Of a stretch of 64,000 bases of DNA, positions 44,628 to 56,704 are shown one piece after another. The notes beneath the pieces were generated by a model, which saw nothing but the letters and a program-made list of their open reading frames with translations, had not been told where the DNA came from and ran no database searches. The stretch is from contig BQMF02000025.1 of assembly GCA_027922465.2 (NCBI GenBank), positions 653,501 through 717,500 on the forward strand. The letters run 5' to 3'. Position 1 is the first letter of the stretch. The number at the start of each line of letters is the position of its first letter. Made by a program: the position numbers and the translations under genes. Origin of the DNA: Turritopsis dohrnii (Eukaryota > Cnidaria > Hydrozoa > Anthoathecata > Oceaniidae).

Positions 44628-45387
44628 TTGCAATCTCCCGTTCATCCTATATACATAATATATAATATAATATATCTATTTTTTTTTCTCTTATTTTATA
44701 TTTTTGTCTCTTTTCCTTTTCTTTATTTATCTCACTATTTTTGTGATTCACTTTGATTTTGTATCTTTCATAAATATTTCAGAACATACTAAATATTCTG
44801 TCCGTACATTTTATTAAAGAATAGAGATCTATTTTTTGATGTTTGAAGTGTCTGGAATTTACCATGATGAGCTGAAACATCATTGCACACAACTTCCTTA
44901 ATGTACTATAACGACCAAGGTTATACCAATCAGAGGTAAGAACAAAGAACTGGTTCCACTATCCAGAGGAAGTGTGTCTATACAATATTGACCAACACTT
45001 AATTTTTGTATAAGTTTTTATTTTAATTTTTACATTTTTTTTTACTTAAAGTCAATTCATAAGTGCGTTCTTTATATTCCGTGCGTGACTTCATAGAAGT
45101 ATTCTCCAAATTGACACGGCACAGCTATTATATTAAAAATTCAATAACGCCCCCTTATTCGATTTTAACACAAAAGAGGGGAAAAGAAGATAAAGGTGGC
45201 TGGAAGTTTTTGAAAGTTCTTACGATATATGTAACGCTATATGTAATTCAAAGAACAACAACAACAAGAAATGCGAGTTTATAGTCGGTATTAACATTAT
45301 CATCATGAGAAGTGCCTGTGGTAGTTCGATTCGTTCATACAAATATGCATGAGAAAGACTTATCATAATCGTTGCACTAGACAAAGA

Positions 45388-45547
45388 GGTAGTTTATACG
45401 ATCGAACTTTCGCCTTGTCTAATGTAAATCAATTGACCTGCGATTAGACACTGTCAATACTTTTGCTTAAGAATATAAGAGTTTTCATAAGTACAGGTCA
45501 TTAAATTTACATAAGACAAGGCAAAAGTTCGAACGTATAAACTACAC
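45388..45547. repeat. foldback with ~33-42-bp arms
   Basis: GGTAGTTTATACGATCGAAC (45388 onward) pairs with the inverted arm at 45515-45547 with a handful of mismatches and a loop of roughly 85 bp. Non-coding, MITE-like. Confidence 0.65.
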
Positions 45548-46756
45548 CAAACACTGTTAAAACGTGTTCAGAAGTTTTCAGAAATATAACATAAAAACAA
45601 ACAAAAACAAAGAAAAAACAAAGAGTTTCATTTGGGGAAATCTTTTGTTTATTGTTTCTAAATTCATGTCGTAACAAAAGCACATTAATAAGCATAACAT
45701 AACATAAACTAAATTCAGCCCTGTGTAATATTTTTTCCTTTTGCTCTCTTGAGAATAGTTTGTTAATTATATCTTGCCCGAAAAAAAATCAATACATTCG
45801 ACAATTTTGCTGAAATAAAAATGAAGGTTTGATTTATTTCAGCATTATTTCATATTATTTTTTTTGAATCATCTGTTCTGCTTGAGTGAGTTCGTCGATT
45901 CAACTCTTTCTGCTGGTTATATATTTATCTCTTTATTTTACGCTTCGTCGAATTACTGGTGCAAAGTAATGAAAAAGAGAAAACGAATAAAAAACATTGA
46001 AAGCATTACAAGTAATTTCTCATAAACTTCGTTTGTTGATTACAAAATTCGCTAATTTTCTTCAAGAAATCGAATATAAGATAGAAGTTCTTATTGGTAT
46101 TTTAAACTAAAGAAAGTAAGTTGGATGATTCATTATTTCATCGCGATGTTTGTATTAAGATCGTCTATTTTTTTTATTTTTTTGTATGTTTGGAATAAAT
46201 AAGACTAATGGCGACATCTCAAAACAGAACTGAAAATGTGTTATCTTTTTTCAAAACAAATAAATAAAGTTGAAAAAGAAAAGACATAGAGTTATCATTT
46301 CAGATAGAAGAAATAGTTTTGTGACGTCACTGACTTGCTGTATGCGCATATTCTAAAATGGTAGACTTATTGCGAACTTGCACGATTTACCAAAATGTTC
46401 CAAATTGTCTTCATGCGCTACCAATCAAAGAGAACATTTTATTCAACACTAGTGATGTCAATGTATTTGTGCCTTGAGGTTCCACCCTACGTCCATGGTA
46501 AGTCAATCACAAGTAATATAGCAAATGGCTACCATGTAATCCTCGTCAGACAAGGAGAGCACCTAAAAACATCATCAACCGAAAAAGCAACCATTACATT
46601 AAGTAGTGATTCTTGACACATACATTATATTTTTAATTGTTCTTAGGGACATGCTGTGCTGTTTTACTGTGTTTATTTTCATGTTCTCTGCGAAGTGGTC
46701 AATGAAAAAATGTATTTTTAGTAATCATTATTAAAAAAAACTTTAAAAATACAATC

Positions 46757-46774
46757 CAGTAGTAGTAGTAGTAG

Positions 46775-46809
<35 letters not shown>

Positions 46810-47470
46810 TTTATTTCACATACATAGATTTTACAGTGGAGGAGACCATCAAAATAGTTTAAAAAACTAATCAAAGAAAATGGCCACCTAATAAGTATCA
46901 CAATATAAACTACAAATTACAAACTTCAAATAGGGTTTCAGTAAAAAAAAACAAAAAAACAAAACCTTCTGGTCTATGTGACTAAATGGGTAGGGTACTG
47001 TTTTAGGAGAAATTTTCTACAAATTAGTTTAATCTTGCTGGGTTCTAAGTGAGACAAGGTCATGTAGAGAGTGCTGGTGTTGAAAAGAATTCCAGTTTAG
47101 AATAGAGTTTAGTCCAAATGAAGTAGTTCTCGTCATAGGCCTGATGAGTTGTTTCCGAGATACACTCCTTGTTGCATGATTTGATGGTTGGTAATTCAAC
47201 TTGAAAATATTACAAATATCGATTGGAGAAATGTTATTGAGAATTTGATAAACTAAAAAGACATTTAAGAAATAGATAAGATCAGGAAAGCTAAGCATAT
47301 TAAGATCGTAAAAAATAGGTTTGGTATGAGAGTTAAAGTTTGAAAAAGTAAGAATTCGGACAGCAGATTTTTGAAGACGGATAATTCTCTGAGCATTTGA
47401 GGACATTCCCCAGACTTGGCAGCCATATGACATATGGGAAGAGAAAAGTGAATGATATACTGTAACCTAA
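46757..47470 (-). mobile_element. CR1/L2-like LINE, 3' end with microsatellite tail
   Basis: On the minus strand, frame 47433-47029 reads MSYGCQVWGMSSNAQR, IIRLQKSAVRILTF and HTKPIFYDLNMLSFPDLIYF, then an RPMTRTTSFGLNSIL tail. This is the C-terminal region after the RT palm of CR1/jockey-type LINEs (YGCxxWG, LQKxAxRI). The element ends in a TAC repeat (46757-46810 read on the minus strand), the sort of short-repeat tail seen in CR1/L2 elements. The 5' part is missing. Confidence 0.75.
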
Positions 47471-47867
47471 TGAGGGGTCAACCACCTAACTCCAACCAAT
47501 TTGTACCAAAAAAAGCAGTCACAAGTTTTTTTTATAGCTTTGGACAACAAAAGGGCTAACTGAGCAACAAAATGAATAAACAGGAAAAGAAAAAAAAACA
47601 GTAAATATGACACTATTAAGTTGGAATGAGAGATAGAGAAGGTGGCTCCCACACAAAGTCAAAATGGCTGTAAGGAGGAAACATGTGAGAAAAATAAATA
47701 TTTGTATAATGCGTGTGTGAAGTAATTTGATTTTTTATGAGGCTGTATTACAGTGTGTTAAAAGAATACCTATCAATTTATTTCGTTGGGAAAATAATTT
47801 TGTGTGAGATTTGGTTAGTTAGTAAACTCAAGTCTTGTTTTTTTAGATACAGTTACTTTAAACTAAA
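47471..47867 (+). other. flank of the Ski/Dac gene; possible 5'UTR splice acceptor
   Basis: No coding signal. TTGTTTTTTTAG at about 47836-47847 followed by ATACAGTTAC is a strong acceptor-like site 20 bp before the ATG at 47868. This suggests an upstream untranslated exon that is not identified. Confidence 0.4.
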
Positions 47868-50678
47868 ATGGAAGTCCACAGTCCGGTGGATTACCATCAA
47901 AGAAGAAAGAACTATTATGACCGGCTTTCACTGAATGATGATGATGAACCTGTTACCTTACATCCTTTAATAATCGGAAAAGACTTAGTTGTCTGTATGC
48001 CTGAGGTAAACAGAGTACTCAGAAATGTCTACCAAGTGTTGTCACAAGCAAATTATTATCTATCCAAGCATGGTATTTCCTCAAGGCGTTACACTGGAGC
48101 ACAACTTATCCGGATAAAGATGCTAGGAATACTTGGGCATGAAGCCAAAGTTTGTTCCTACATTTTACAAGGTGATGCAGAACATATATTTGATAACTTT
48201 GATGTTAGTGGTGATAGCAGAAAAAGTAATAGAATACGGTGGATGGAACCGGTTCTTCTCGACGAAAAGCCCATTGCTGATATTCCACGCAAAACAGCTT
48301 CACCGCATGGAATACCTCACAACAGCGGTCCTGTTGATGTCCATCAGTTCGAGCTTGGGGATGAAGTTATTATATGTGCTCCTGAGGTGCAAAAAGTGGT
48401 GCAGGCCAATTTTCATCAAGGGGCTACTGTTGGTTATTACTTCACTAAACTGGGTATTGTCCCTTACAAGTTCATTCACACGTATCATTTAGATAAGATT
48501 AAGGAGTTGCACATAATAAAACGGTCTGCAGTCCATTGCACTTACATTTCAAAGAAAGATGCCATAAGAGTGTTTGATGCATATGGGCTTGGTGGAAATA
48601 ATTTAGACGAAAAGGTGAAATTCCTTGATGTAATTAAGCTTGATGAGGTGTCTAGCCCTTCCTGGAAATCATTAACAACAAAAGTGAAGTCTGAGGACTC
48701 ACCAAGTATGGTTACTAGCCCCAAGGATTCATGCCTTTCACCAATTTCGGATTATTCAAGTCATAACAGCGTGCATGCAAGCGAAGAAGATGAGGAAAGG
48801 GAGAGGTTTATAAAGTTTGAAGATATGACTGTACACGTCTTCATAGTGGAGAAGGAAGAGGTGGTATGCATGCCTGATATTCATAAAATTGTTCAAACAA
48901 TTCATGGAAATTCCATTCAAGTTAACTATTACTTCAACAAACTGAAAGTTCAGAAGAGGAGATTTTGTTTCGCACACTTAAGAGAATTGAAAAGTCGTAA
49001 TGTACTTCAAAACAATGCAACCTACTGCACCTACGTGCCAAAAAGTGATGCAGAAAAACTTTTCCAGATTTATTGCTTGGTAGATGATCCAAAACTGAAA
49101 CAGATAAAATGGTCAGATCCGATAAATCTTGACTGTAAACCTAAATCAGAGTACATCCATGAAGAAAACAGTGAAGAAGGGTGTGGAGAAGAGATTACTA
49201 TTCACACTTTCACTCTTGACAACACTGTTGTAATCACAGTGCCAGACGTGCACCGAATTGTGGACTTTTTAGATGAGCAAAGTGCATCATTAGACTATCA
49301 TTTTCGTAAGCTAGGAATAGCAAAGTGTCGATTTACATATTCCCAGTTGCACCAGCTGCGAAGGCTAAATGTCATTAAGCGACCAACTGTATGTACATAT
49401 ATTACTCGTAGTGATGTTGACAGGCTACTTGGAATGTATGAAACTGAACGAAATAAAAGGAAGATTTTAAGTGTCAAATTTCTACCAGCTATTGCATTAG
49501 TGCCTGGTACAGCAGCACCTTTTAAAAGTAAGACTGAGAAAAATGCTGCTTTGGAGGAGTCAGCATTAGAGTCAAGCAAATCAAACCGACAGCCATTTAA
49601 AGTGCCAACTTCACCTGTTGATTCAAGTCCAAGTTTCGTTCGATCGTCCCAAGAAAACGACTTGATGAGTCCGAATTCGGCAGCTATTTCTCATTTACAA
49701 AATATCCATCCATCATTAGATTGCCCAATTGTCATACCAAATGGAGATTACGATCCGTTGAAGTTTTCCGAGACTGGTGGTATGAGAAATGGCAAGCGTT
49801 CACTTAGTGATGATGTAACTGGTTATCCATCAAAGTACCAAAGATGTGAGTGTTCATTCGTCATTGGGTTTTGTTATAATTCCAATTAAATATTGAGGCT
49901 TAAGATTACACGAATTAATGTTTTGTTTTGCTATATGATAGATGACCCCGATGTAACACAGCTGATGAATGATGTTAACAGAAAGGAAGACGAACTTAGA
50001 TTATTAAATGGTGAGTAGCAGCCCAGTGGGCAAAATCATCAAAAAGTTACTGCGACGGAGAGCATTTTTATTGAAATTGCGTGTATGTTTATATAAAAAT
50101 GCGCTCCTTTGCAGAGATTTTTTAACAAATGGGAGTGTCTTTATCTACTGAAAATCTTTTCCTAGCGACATCAAATTGATAATTGACAACAGACCAACTT
50201 TATACTTATTGATGATATATTGCAGTAAATCCTTTAATATTTCTTTTTAATTATTGAATTTCTCAGATGCCTACAGACGAGAAGTGAGCCAAGAACGAGA
50301 CAAGCGAATAGCTATTGAGCTTGAACTAGAAGAAGTACTTCAGAAGCATCGTAAAGAAATGAGTGAAATGAAGGACAAGCTAAAATCTTGTGAAGCAAAA
50401 GTTTCAAAGCTACAAGGTTTAATTTTCACTTCTAAAGTTAACCTGTTAAAAACACATATATGCTGATTGATTCACCATTGACCAAGTTTCAATGAAACTA
50501 ATTATCTGAGTTTAAAGTAGCTGAAAATTATTATAATTGACTATAATTGACAGGTTTTCGTCATTAATATAACCTTCATGGTTAACATAAGCTGTACTAA
50601 ATTGTGTTTTCTTATGTCTCTTCAGAGGAACTTCAAAATGAGCGAACACATGAAAAGTTGGATAATGGCTTCAACTAA
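47868..50678 (+). CDS. protein with four tandem Ski/Sno/Dac-like domains and a C-terminal coiled coil
   Basis: Four exons, 47868-49845, 49942-50010, 50267-50416 and 50626-50678, are joined by GT-AG introns of 96, 256 and 209 bp with matching phase. They give 749 residues. Four repeats of about 83 residues (29-111, 156-239, 320-402, 443-524) each show a hydrophobic strand, a (C/A/V)xPxV/I motif, YYxxKLGI-like text, QLxxLKxLxxI and C(T/S)YIxxxDAxxxF. This fits the Ski/Sno/Dac (DACH) fold, which binds DNA or partner transcription factors. Each repeat is followed by a (R/K)WxxPxxLD-like linker. Ser/Pro-rich linkers (residues 262-300 and 555-630) and a helical coiled coil (exons 2-3) complete it. 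Known Ski, SnoN and Dachshund proteins have one such domain, so four is unusual. A nuclear transcriptional regulator is likely. No stops: probably a live gene. Confidence 0.75.
50028..50134. repeat. hairpin-family copy in intron 2 of the Ski/Dac gene
   Basis: GGGCAAAATCATC, CTGCGACGGAGAGCATTTTT and AATGCGCTCCTTTGCAG form an imperfect inverted pair. The family also occurs at 51846, 52137 and 62555, and its GGGCAAAATC end at 24868. Confidence 0.65.
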
Positions 50679-51845
50679 AAGGTATTGCAAGTTTATCTTG
50701 CTATTCTTAAGATGTTGGTGTGAATCCTAGCAGCCTAGTTGTTGCAAATATACCATATCATACTCACAAATGTGATGGTTTAATAACCTTTCATGAAACC
50801 AAACTGGGCAGTCTTTTAACACCACATCTTTGTTTTGGGAAACCTACTGCCCCACTGACGTTTACGGAACAATCTCAGTTGGCCTGTTTATTGAAATGCC
50901 CAACTTGCAAGTGTTTTAAAGTTGAATTCTCTTTAGATTCCTCGATGACGATTGATGGTTTTCCTGTTGTATGTATCTTTCCAATGAGCTGTTACTCATT
51001 GTTTTTGTAGAATATCTGGGGGATGGAGAAGGGGAATTAAATATTTTCTATCAAATAATTTGAGGACTTGGCCTCCACATAACCGTCTCCAAACCATCTG
51101 ATCCTTCTGGACCATCTGTAAGCAGTTTTTTCTAACTCAACCACTTCTGGCCTCTGATGGTTTGGAGGTGTACTGTGTAGGCTGTATACTGTTGAATTAG
51201 TTCAAAGTATTCATTTTTTTTTTTTTTTTTTTTTACACACGAATTTGTAATGTACAGTATCATACGGAAACGCATTTTATCAAGAGTCTACCAGCCCAGT
51301 GACCAGGACTTCTGGTCTCCCTATCACAGATTAAATTGAATGAAGAAGTTCTGGGTACGAGGTTGAAGATCTTTACTTTCTTTCTGTTTACATTTATATG
51401 GACAACCACCAAGTCGTTCGTTCACTTTTTCAGTTCCAGTTTTCCGCTCCGTGACCACTCATGCATTCAGTTTTTTTGTTGGTTTTTTTTGTTCGCTTTT
51501 TCTGAATAGTTATTCTGAAGTTATTTATTCGCCAAAGTTCATCAATCAACAAGCAATTTATTCATGTTACGTCGTTTTCAATTATAGTTTTTATGACCAA
51601 CTTTGTCTGTTATTTGGAAAAGAGAAATTTTTTACAGATATGAACCAACTTGCAATGATTTTTACTGTGGGTGAGTGCAGCCGATTTTGTACTAAACTCT
51701 CCACCATTGATGGCTTTTGCAGTTTCAAATATTTTAAGAATTTTTTAAAGAATTTTTTTTAAGGTTTTTTTATTTGAATGTTCTCTGTAAGAATTTTTTT
51801 CTTCCATTTTCTAAACTCGCTTAATGAAATAGCTTCAAAAAAATA
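50679..51845. other. 3' flank of the Ski/Dac gene; no further gene
   Basis: Includes the presumed 3'UTR (no definite AATAAA-type end chosen), a poly-T run at about 51211-51236 and short frames without motifs. Confidence 0.4.
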
Positions 51846-51935
51846 CACTGCGACAAAGTGTAGCTTTTATTGAAATAGTGTTTATATTTGTGTGCTTTTT
51901 TATGGAAATGTACTCCTCCGTGGTGGTTATTTAAA
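51846..51935. repeat. hairpin-family copy
   Basis: CACTGCGACAAAGTGTAGC with AAATAGTGTTTATATT and GGAAATGTACTCCTCC follows the same order as the copies at 50028 and 52137, with more substitutions. Confidence 0.6.
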
Positions 51936-52136
51936 GAGTTACGAGTTAGAAATAATTAAAATTCAATCCAGTTTTTGTGTCGCTTTCCAAAGTACATGGA
52001 TTGATATAATATTTCATCTCCTCCTTTTTGTTAGTATTTCAAGCTGTTCAATCCCTTTTACTATTATGTACCATAATTTTCCTTACCCATTTGCGAGGTC
52101 TGTATTTTCTTAACTCAAAACAGAGGAATCTCTGTG

Positions 52137-52241
52137 GGCAAAATCGTCACTCCAATGAAGAGCATTTTGATTGGAACAGTGTGTATATTTATAGAAATGC
52201 ACTTCTTCGCAGTGATTTTCAAGCAAATTTGCCGGCTGGGA
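52137..52241. repeat. hairpin-family copy, best preserved
   Basis: GGGCAAAATCGTCACTCC, GAAGAGCATTTTGATTG, GTGTGTATATTTATAG, AAATGCACTTCTTCGCAGTG and TTTGCCGGCTGGG. The two GC-containing ends are partly complementary, so RNA or DNA could fold back. Confidence 0.7.
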
Positions 52242-52510
52242 TAGACATCTCCTTAATTTCGGTTTAAACAAATAAGTTAGGCCTCATTTTAGAGATAGGA
52301 ACAAATATACTTACGAGGCAAAACTTGAGAACTGGGCATTTTCACGTTGTTTAAACAAAAACTCGGGAAGGGTCTGCAGAGGAAAAAAAAATAAGTATTT
52401 TTATTGATGTTTGGAAAAATTTTTATTGGGATAGTTGAATTAAAGAAAATCTTCATTCGATTTCTGTTGTCTTCATTTTGTCTTGAACAGCAGTTTTTGT
52501 TTGTTTGTTA
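52242..52510. other. no gene recognised
   Basis: Short spacer between repeats. Contains ACTCGGGAAGGGTCTG, which is similar to the complement of a word near 25170. Confidence 0.3.
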
Positions 52511-52680
52511 TACCTTATTACATGAAATGTGTAAAGCAAGTTATTAATGCGAATTTGAAGATTTCGCGTTAATAAACGTACCGTACGTACTGGATTTTGG
52601 CGACGGTTCGTGTTAATTTCTGATCTCGTAAATTTTTTGACCGTTAATTACTTGCTTTACACGTTTCATGTAATAAGGTA
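52511..52680. mobile_element. MITE, TA-CCTTATTACATG family
   Basis: TACCTTATTACATGAAATG at the left is inverted at the right (CATGTAATAAGGTA). Inner arms also pair (AAAGCAAGT and ACTTGCTTT). The 170-bp element has a TA duplication and no coding content. Confidence 0.85.
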
Positions 52681-53404
52681 GTTTATCTAGATATTAATCG
52701 CTCAAATATCTACATATCTACTTCTAGTTAAAGTGGTTGTATGTAATAGCTGTAACAAACAGCGTTCGACAAACCCCACGTGAGTACTAAATACCTAGCC
52801 TACGTTCAATATACTAATAACACTACAGACCTGAAGACATATTGACAAGCAAAAGGAATGCAACTGAAATATCAGCAAACGAGCAGTCGATATCGACATT
52901 AAATCGCTTTATTTTTACAGATCTTTTGAAGTGGTTGAAAACTTTTCTGTATTTTACAAGGATTTTATAAGGTCAAACCAAGATGCAGGATGTGGTTAGG
53001 AGGGGTTTCTTTAAGGCGGAGGGATTTTAAATTTATTTTCAATGAGTTCAAGTTTACTTTTAAACGTGGAAGTAAACTACTTGTACACGTTGACTTAGAT
53101 TTTTAGGATTTCAAGCTTGACTGGGAAATTCATCCATATCCGAAATATTCCTGCAAGCCTGTTTTTTTGTTTACAGTTAAGTTCCTTAAGCTTAGTTTGG
53201 TTAATTGGCCTTACTATAGTGCAATATTATACTATAGTGCAATATTTTGCAGAAATGAAAAATATAACAGTTTATTGCAGGTTTTAATTTGACATTGTTT
53301 TGCTGTACGAGATATTCTAAGGTTTTTAAATATCTCCTTTGATAATAACGTTTATCTGATGCCAAGAGTATGGTCAACATGTTATCGTTATAATAATACG
53401 GTGG
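52681..53404. other. no gene recognised
   Basis: Contains a short duplication, ACTATAGTGCAATATT, at about 53213 and 53231. Otherwise AT-rich. Confidence 0.35.
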
Positions 53405-53853
53405 AAACACTTACAGAAGTATTTGAACAAATGAGACCAACCCTGAACCTTACCCTCACTAACCCAAACACATTCCACAAGGTTCACAACGTCAGATTGT
53501 ACTGCTAAAGGCAGTTTTTATTTTATGGGAGCAAAATTATACAACTCTCTCCCAAAATCGACCAGAGAGGCCGATACTGGCTTCAAAGAGCAGGTGAAAC
53601 TGTTTTTTAAATAGTTTCCTTATATCCTTCTATCTTTTCCGCTCACTGCAAACTATTTTAATGCCAGTTTCAGCTGCTCTTTTCATTGATTTTATTGTTT
53701 TTTAATTGAACATATATATATATAAATAAACTAATAATTTTTACTTTTTCTCTCAATCTTTTTTCTTTTTTCAAGGACACATATTGATAACAGATGTATT
53801 TCTGAAATGTATATATCCTTGTAAAATATTCGAATAATAATAATAATAATAAT
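53405..53853 (+). mobile_element. CR1/L2-like LINE 3' end with AAT tail
   Basis: The plus-strand frame reads GSFYFMGAKLYNSLPKSTRE and ADTGFKEQVKLFFK before a stop, the terminal motif of CR1/L2 ORF2 proteins. The element ends in an AAT repeat at about 53835-53853. It is a 5'-truncated fragment. Confidence 0.65.
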
Positions 53854-54894
53854 ATGATTGTTGGTCAGACGAACATATGTTGCCTAAGGTTGCATTAGAA
53901 GAACTACAAGAAATTTGATAAAGTTTTTTCTTTTGAACTCATTAGTGTTGGTAGTTGGTAGCAATGCAATAGTTTCGATAGCATGTAAGCGACACACGAT
54001 GGTGATGGCTTCTAAAACAACCGTTTTATTTATTTAGAGAATGTTCATTACATGTGGACCACTTTTCAATATGCTCTATGTTCACAATATCAAAGAGCAA
54101 TTTCATATTTTTGCATGAAAAAAAAGAAGTTCAAAATATTAGATGCTAGGTGCGCCGGTCATTTACATAGTAAGAAGAGTAATGGGGTAATGGACAACCT
54201 CGAACCCAGGGTCTCTTGCTTTTTCGATATACGGACGGCAGGGCATTTCTGTATATCGAAACATAGAAAGGTTGGTGAGACTATGGTTTAAGAGATTCTT
54301 TTTGTTTCAAACGAAAACATCATTAATTGCGTAAGTGTTTCAGTTTTGGTAGAAGAATCCTACCTATTAAACGCCTTCGAAAATTTAAATGAAGACTCCT
54401 TAGTGTTTAAAAGTTATTGTTAAAACCATCACAGAGAACACTTACTTAATATTGAGTGGTCGTTGTGGAATGCCCATGGCCCATCTCAGCTTGTCTGTGC
54501 CTGCCTTGATTGGTCATACTTTATCGTTGTTCAACTCTTCATCTTAAAGCAATGATCGAACAAATGTAGTGTGAATTATTCTGATCTGCCTCCTTTATTC
54601 AAGAACTTTACGCGCCAGTGTCAGGGTTATTCTCATAGATGAAGTTCAGGTTTTTAAAGAATAATAATGAGGACCCGACTCTCGGGCCCCTCGGAGTTTT
54701 ATGTGGTAACAGGGACGACCAAGCTGCACTTTATCTAGAGAACTTCGCGAACTATGCAAGATATGTGGTCACATGACGTTTTCCCTAAATTTTAGTCTCA
54801 CCGTTAATGTTAAGGAATCCGAAAAAATAATAGTTTTTCTTCACCAATTGAGTTTTATATTTTTCGGATTGAGTTATGGGTGTTCAGCAGGAAA
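53854..54894. other. no gene; single arm of the CAACCTCGAACCCAGG foldback at 54192-54265
   Basis: ACAACCTCGAACCCAGGGTC at about 54197 matches one arm of the hairpin at 44540-44627 and is followed by TTCGATATACGGAC and its near complement. The rest shows no motif. Confidence 0.45.
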
Positions 54895-55066
54895 TACCTT
54901 ATCAGGGAAAAAAGACGGGGAAAAGTGACCAATTTTTTTTAGGGGGGTGACTAAAATTTTCCCTGACCAAATTTTTCCCCGACTTTTCTGCATGCGACCA
55001 AAAATTTTCCCCGATTTTCTGCACCCGACCAAAAACTTTACCCCACTTTTTTTCCCCGGTAAGGTA
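54895..55066. mobile_element. MITE, TA-CCTTATC-GGG family, copy 2
   Basis: TACCTTATCAGGGAAAAAAG at the left and inverted CCCCGGTAAGGTA at the right, 172 bp, TA duplicated. It is a short relative of the element at 30116-30827. Confidence 0.8.
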
Positions 55067-55109
55067 TAGAATAACTCAGACGTTATTGTAATATTTATAT
55101 ATTTATATT

Positions 55110-55262
55110 GAAAATAATTAGTCGGAGAAAAGTGACTAATTTCAAAAATTGGTCGGGGAAAAGTGTCTAAAATTTCCTTTTAGGTCACTAAAATTTTCCC
55201 CGACACCAAAATTTTCCCCGACTAAATTTTTTACTGACTTTTTTTTCCCCGATAAAGTAACT
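55110..55262. repeat. partial third copy of the same MITE family
   Basis: TTAGTCGGAGAAAAGTGAC, several CCCCGAC(C)AAAATTTT units and TTCCCCGATAAAGTA at the right end. The left end lacks the TACCTTAT terminus. Confidence 0.6.
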
Positions 55263-56704
55263 GGTTTATGGGAACAACTAAATATTTTTATTGTTGTTAC
55301 ACAATTGATATTTGATGACAATTTTCCTGTAAGATGATGACTAAAATCCCAACCTCATACTCTGGGTACAAAGTTGCTAAAACCCTAAATATCTAGACTT
55401 TTCTATAAATAACTCGTTGCAACCTTGAGCTTTTAAAATTACTGTAAATTCTCTGTAGTTCGAACATGGAAGGGATTGAATAAATAGTTCGATTATGTGG
55501 AGAGTTCGAATTATGGAGGTCCGAATTAGAAAGATTTGTATTTCCAAAGTATTACATTGGCGTTTTTTATCAGTGCCCTCAAAAGATTGATTTCCATTAG
55601 TGCAATTTTCGCAGGTGGGTAGCTGAAATTCGATTTTCGTGAAAGCTCACAGACGAATTTCTACTTGTATATTTTTCTTCTCGAAAACAGATCGGATTTA
55701 GTCATGTGATTAGAAAAAGCGGAAATCCATTCCCAGCCTAACCCTAACTGATTTCCATGTCGGTTGAACGCTTAATGAGGCTAAAGGGAGATAGCATCCC
55801 AAATGATGCAAAAAATATCAAAAGAAATATGACGTCAAGGAGAAATCTTAAGGAAAAGCAAAAGAATGCTGGCACAAATCTTTATAATGGAAAGAGGAAA
55901 ATAAGTAAAATTTCATTGGACCAGAGATATGTTAAAGCTTTAACATCTCCCTGATTGGATAAAGATTGGATAAAACTTAAAAACGGATAAAACTTAAAAA
56001 CAATGCTAATTGTTGTTTTCTCCGATTATGAAGTTTAGTTCTCACTACATCACCGGCCAAATCCATGGTTGTTACTGCTGGGTTTTGTTGAAGATCGGGG
56101 TTATAGTCTATTTTTATGATTTACACATATCACAGCTTTCGCGTGTGTTATTAAGAGACTCTTGTTTTTCGAATCTCAGAAGAAAGCATATGGGAAAATC
56201 AATGAAATAATCAAACAAGGCTTTCGCAAACTATTTTAAGTTTTCTTCTAAGAGGAAAGTAAAGAAGCACAGTATATGTTGTTTCATTGTATTTGAACAT
56301 TTGTCATTCGCAACCATAGCAACTATTTGCCTGCGTGATGGCTACTTCCGCGATAATTGTACTATGTTATAGCCTTGTGTTGGAATAATCGTGGTTTACC
56401 TTACAATAGTTTTTAGTGTAAGTTAAATCGGACTAACTTGTTGTTAATGCGGCCATGGAAATGTCAGAAAACGTAATATTTTCGTCACACAATAAAGATT
56501 GTCGAAAATCAACTGAATAGGATATGCCAACATGCTTTCTTTCGTGTTTATCGTCATCTGGGATGTTTTCACGTGATTTTGGTGATCCATTCAATGAATC
56601 CATACTGCGCAAAAAATATGTAAAATATAAAGTGAAGCTTTGTTGAAATTTTTTCCAAATCATAATATTCGACACCGGGGATTTTATTTCACTCAAAAAA
56701 ATGT
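55263..56704. other. no gene recognised
   Basis: Words such as GAGAGTTCGAATTATGG near 55500 suggest a diverged pogo-type MITE. A plus-strand frame at 55757-55954 is Lys/Asn/Arg-rich without a known motif. Confidence 0.35.

Larger units (their letters stand above)
38431..46756. other. 8.3 kb AT-rich stretch, almost no recognisable content
   Basis: Many short frames on both strands, all low-complexity. A CAAT run lies at about 41806-41830 and a TTG run at about 42413-42430. Two foldbacks are listed separately. There are no transposon ends, RT or transposase motifs, and no splice-bounded frame with protein character. It could be intron or UTR of a gene beyond this stretch. Confidence 0.5.

Noticed and set aside
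48133..49579. Additional genes overlapping the Ski/Dac gene in other frames
   Set aside because: These frames are shadows of a long, clearly coding exon and have no motifs of their own.
50720..51010. Further coding exon downstream of the Ski/Dac gene
   Set aside because: The coding frame already ends at a TAA at 50676-50678 in exon 4, and this frame has no motif or matching splice phase.
51211..51236. LINE poly-A tail (poly-T run)
   Set aside because: No LINE coding sequence or truncated end adjoins it.
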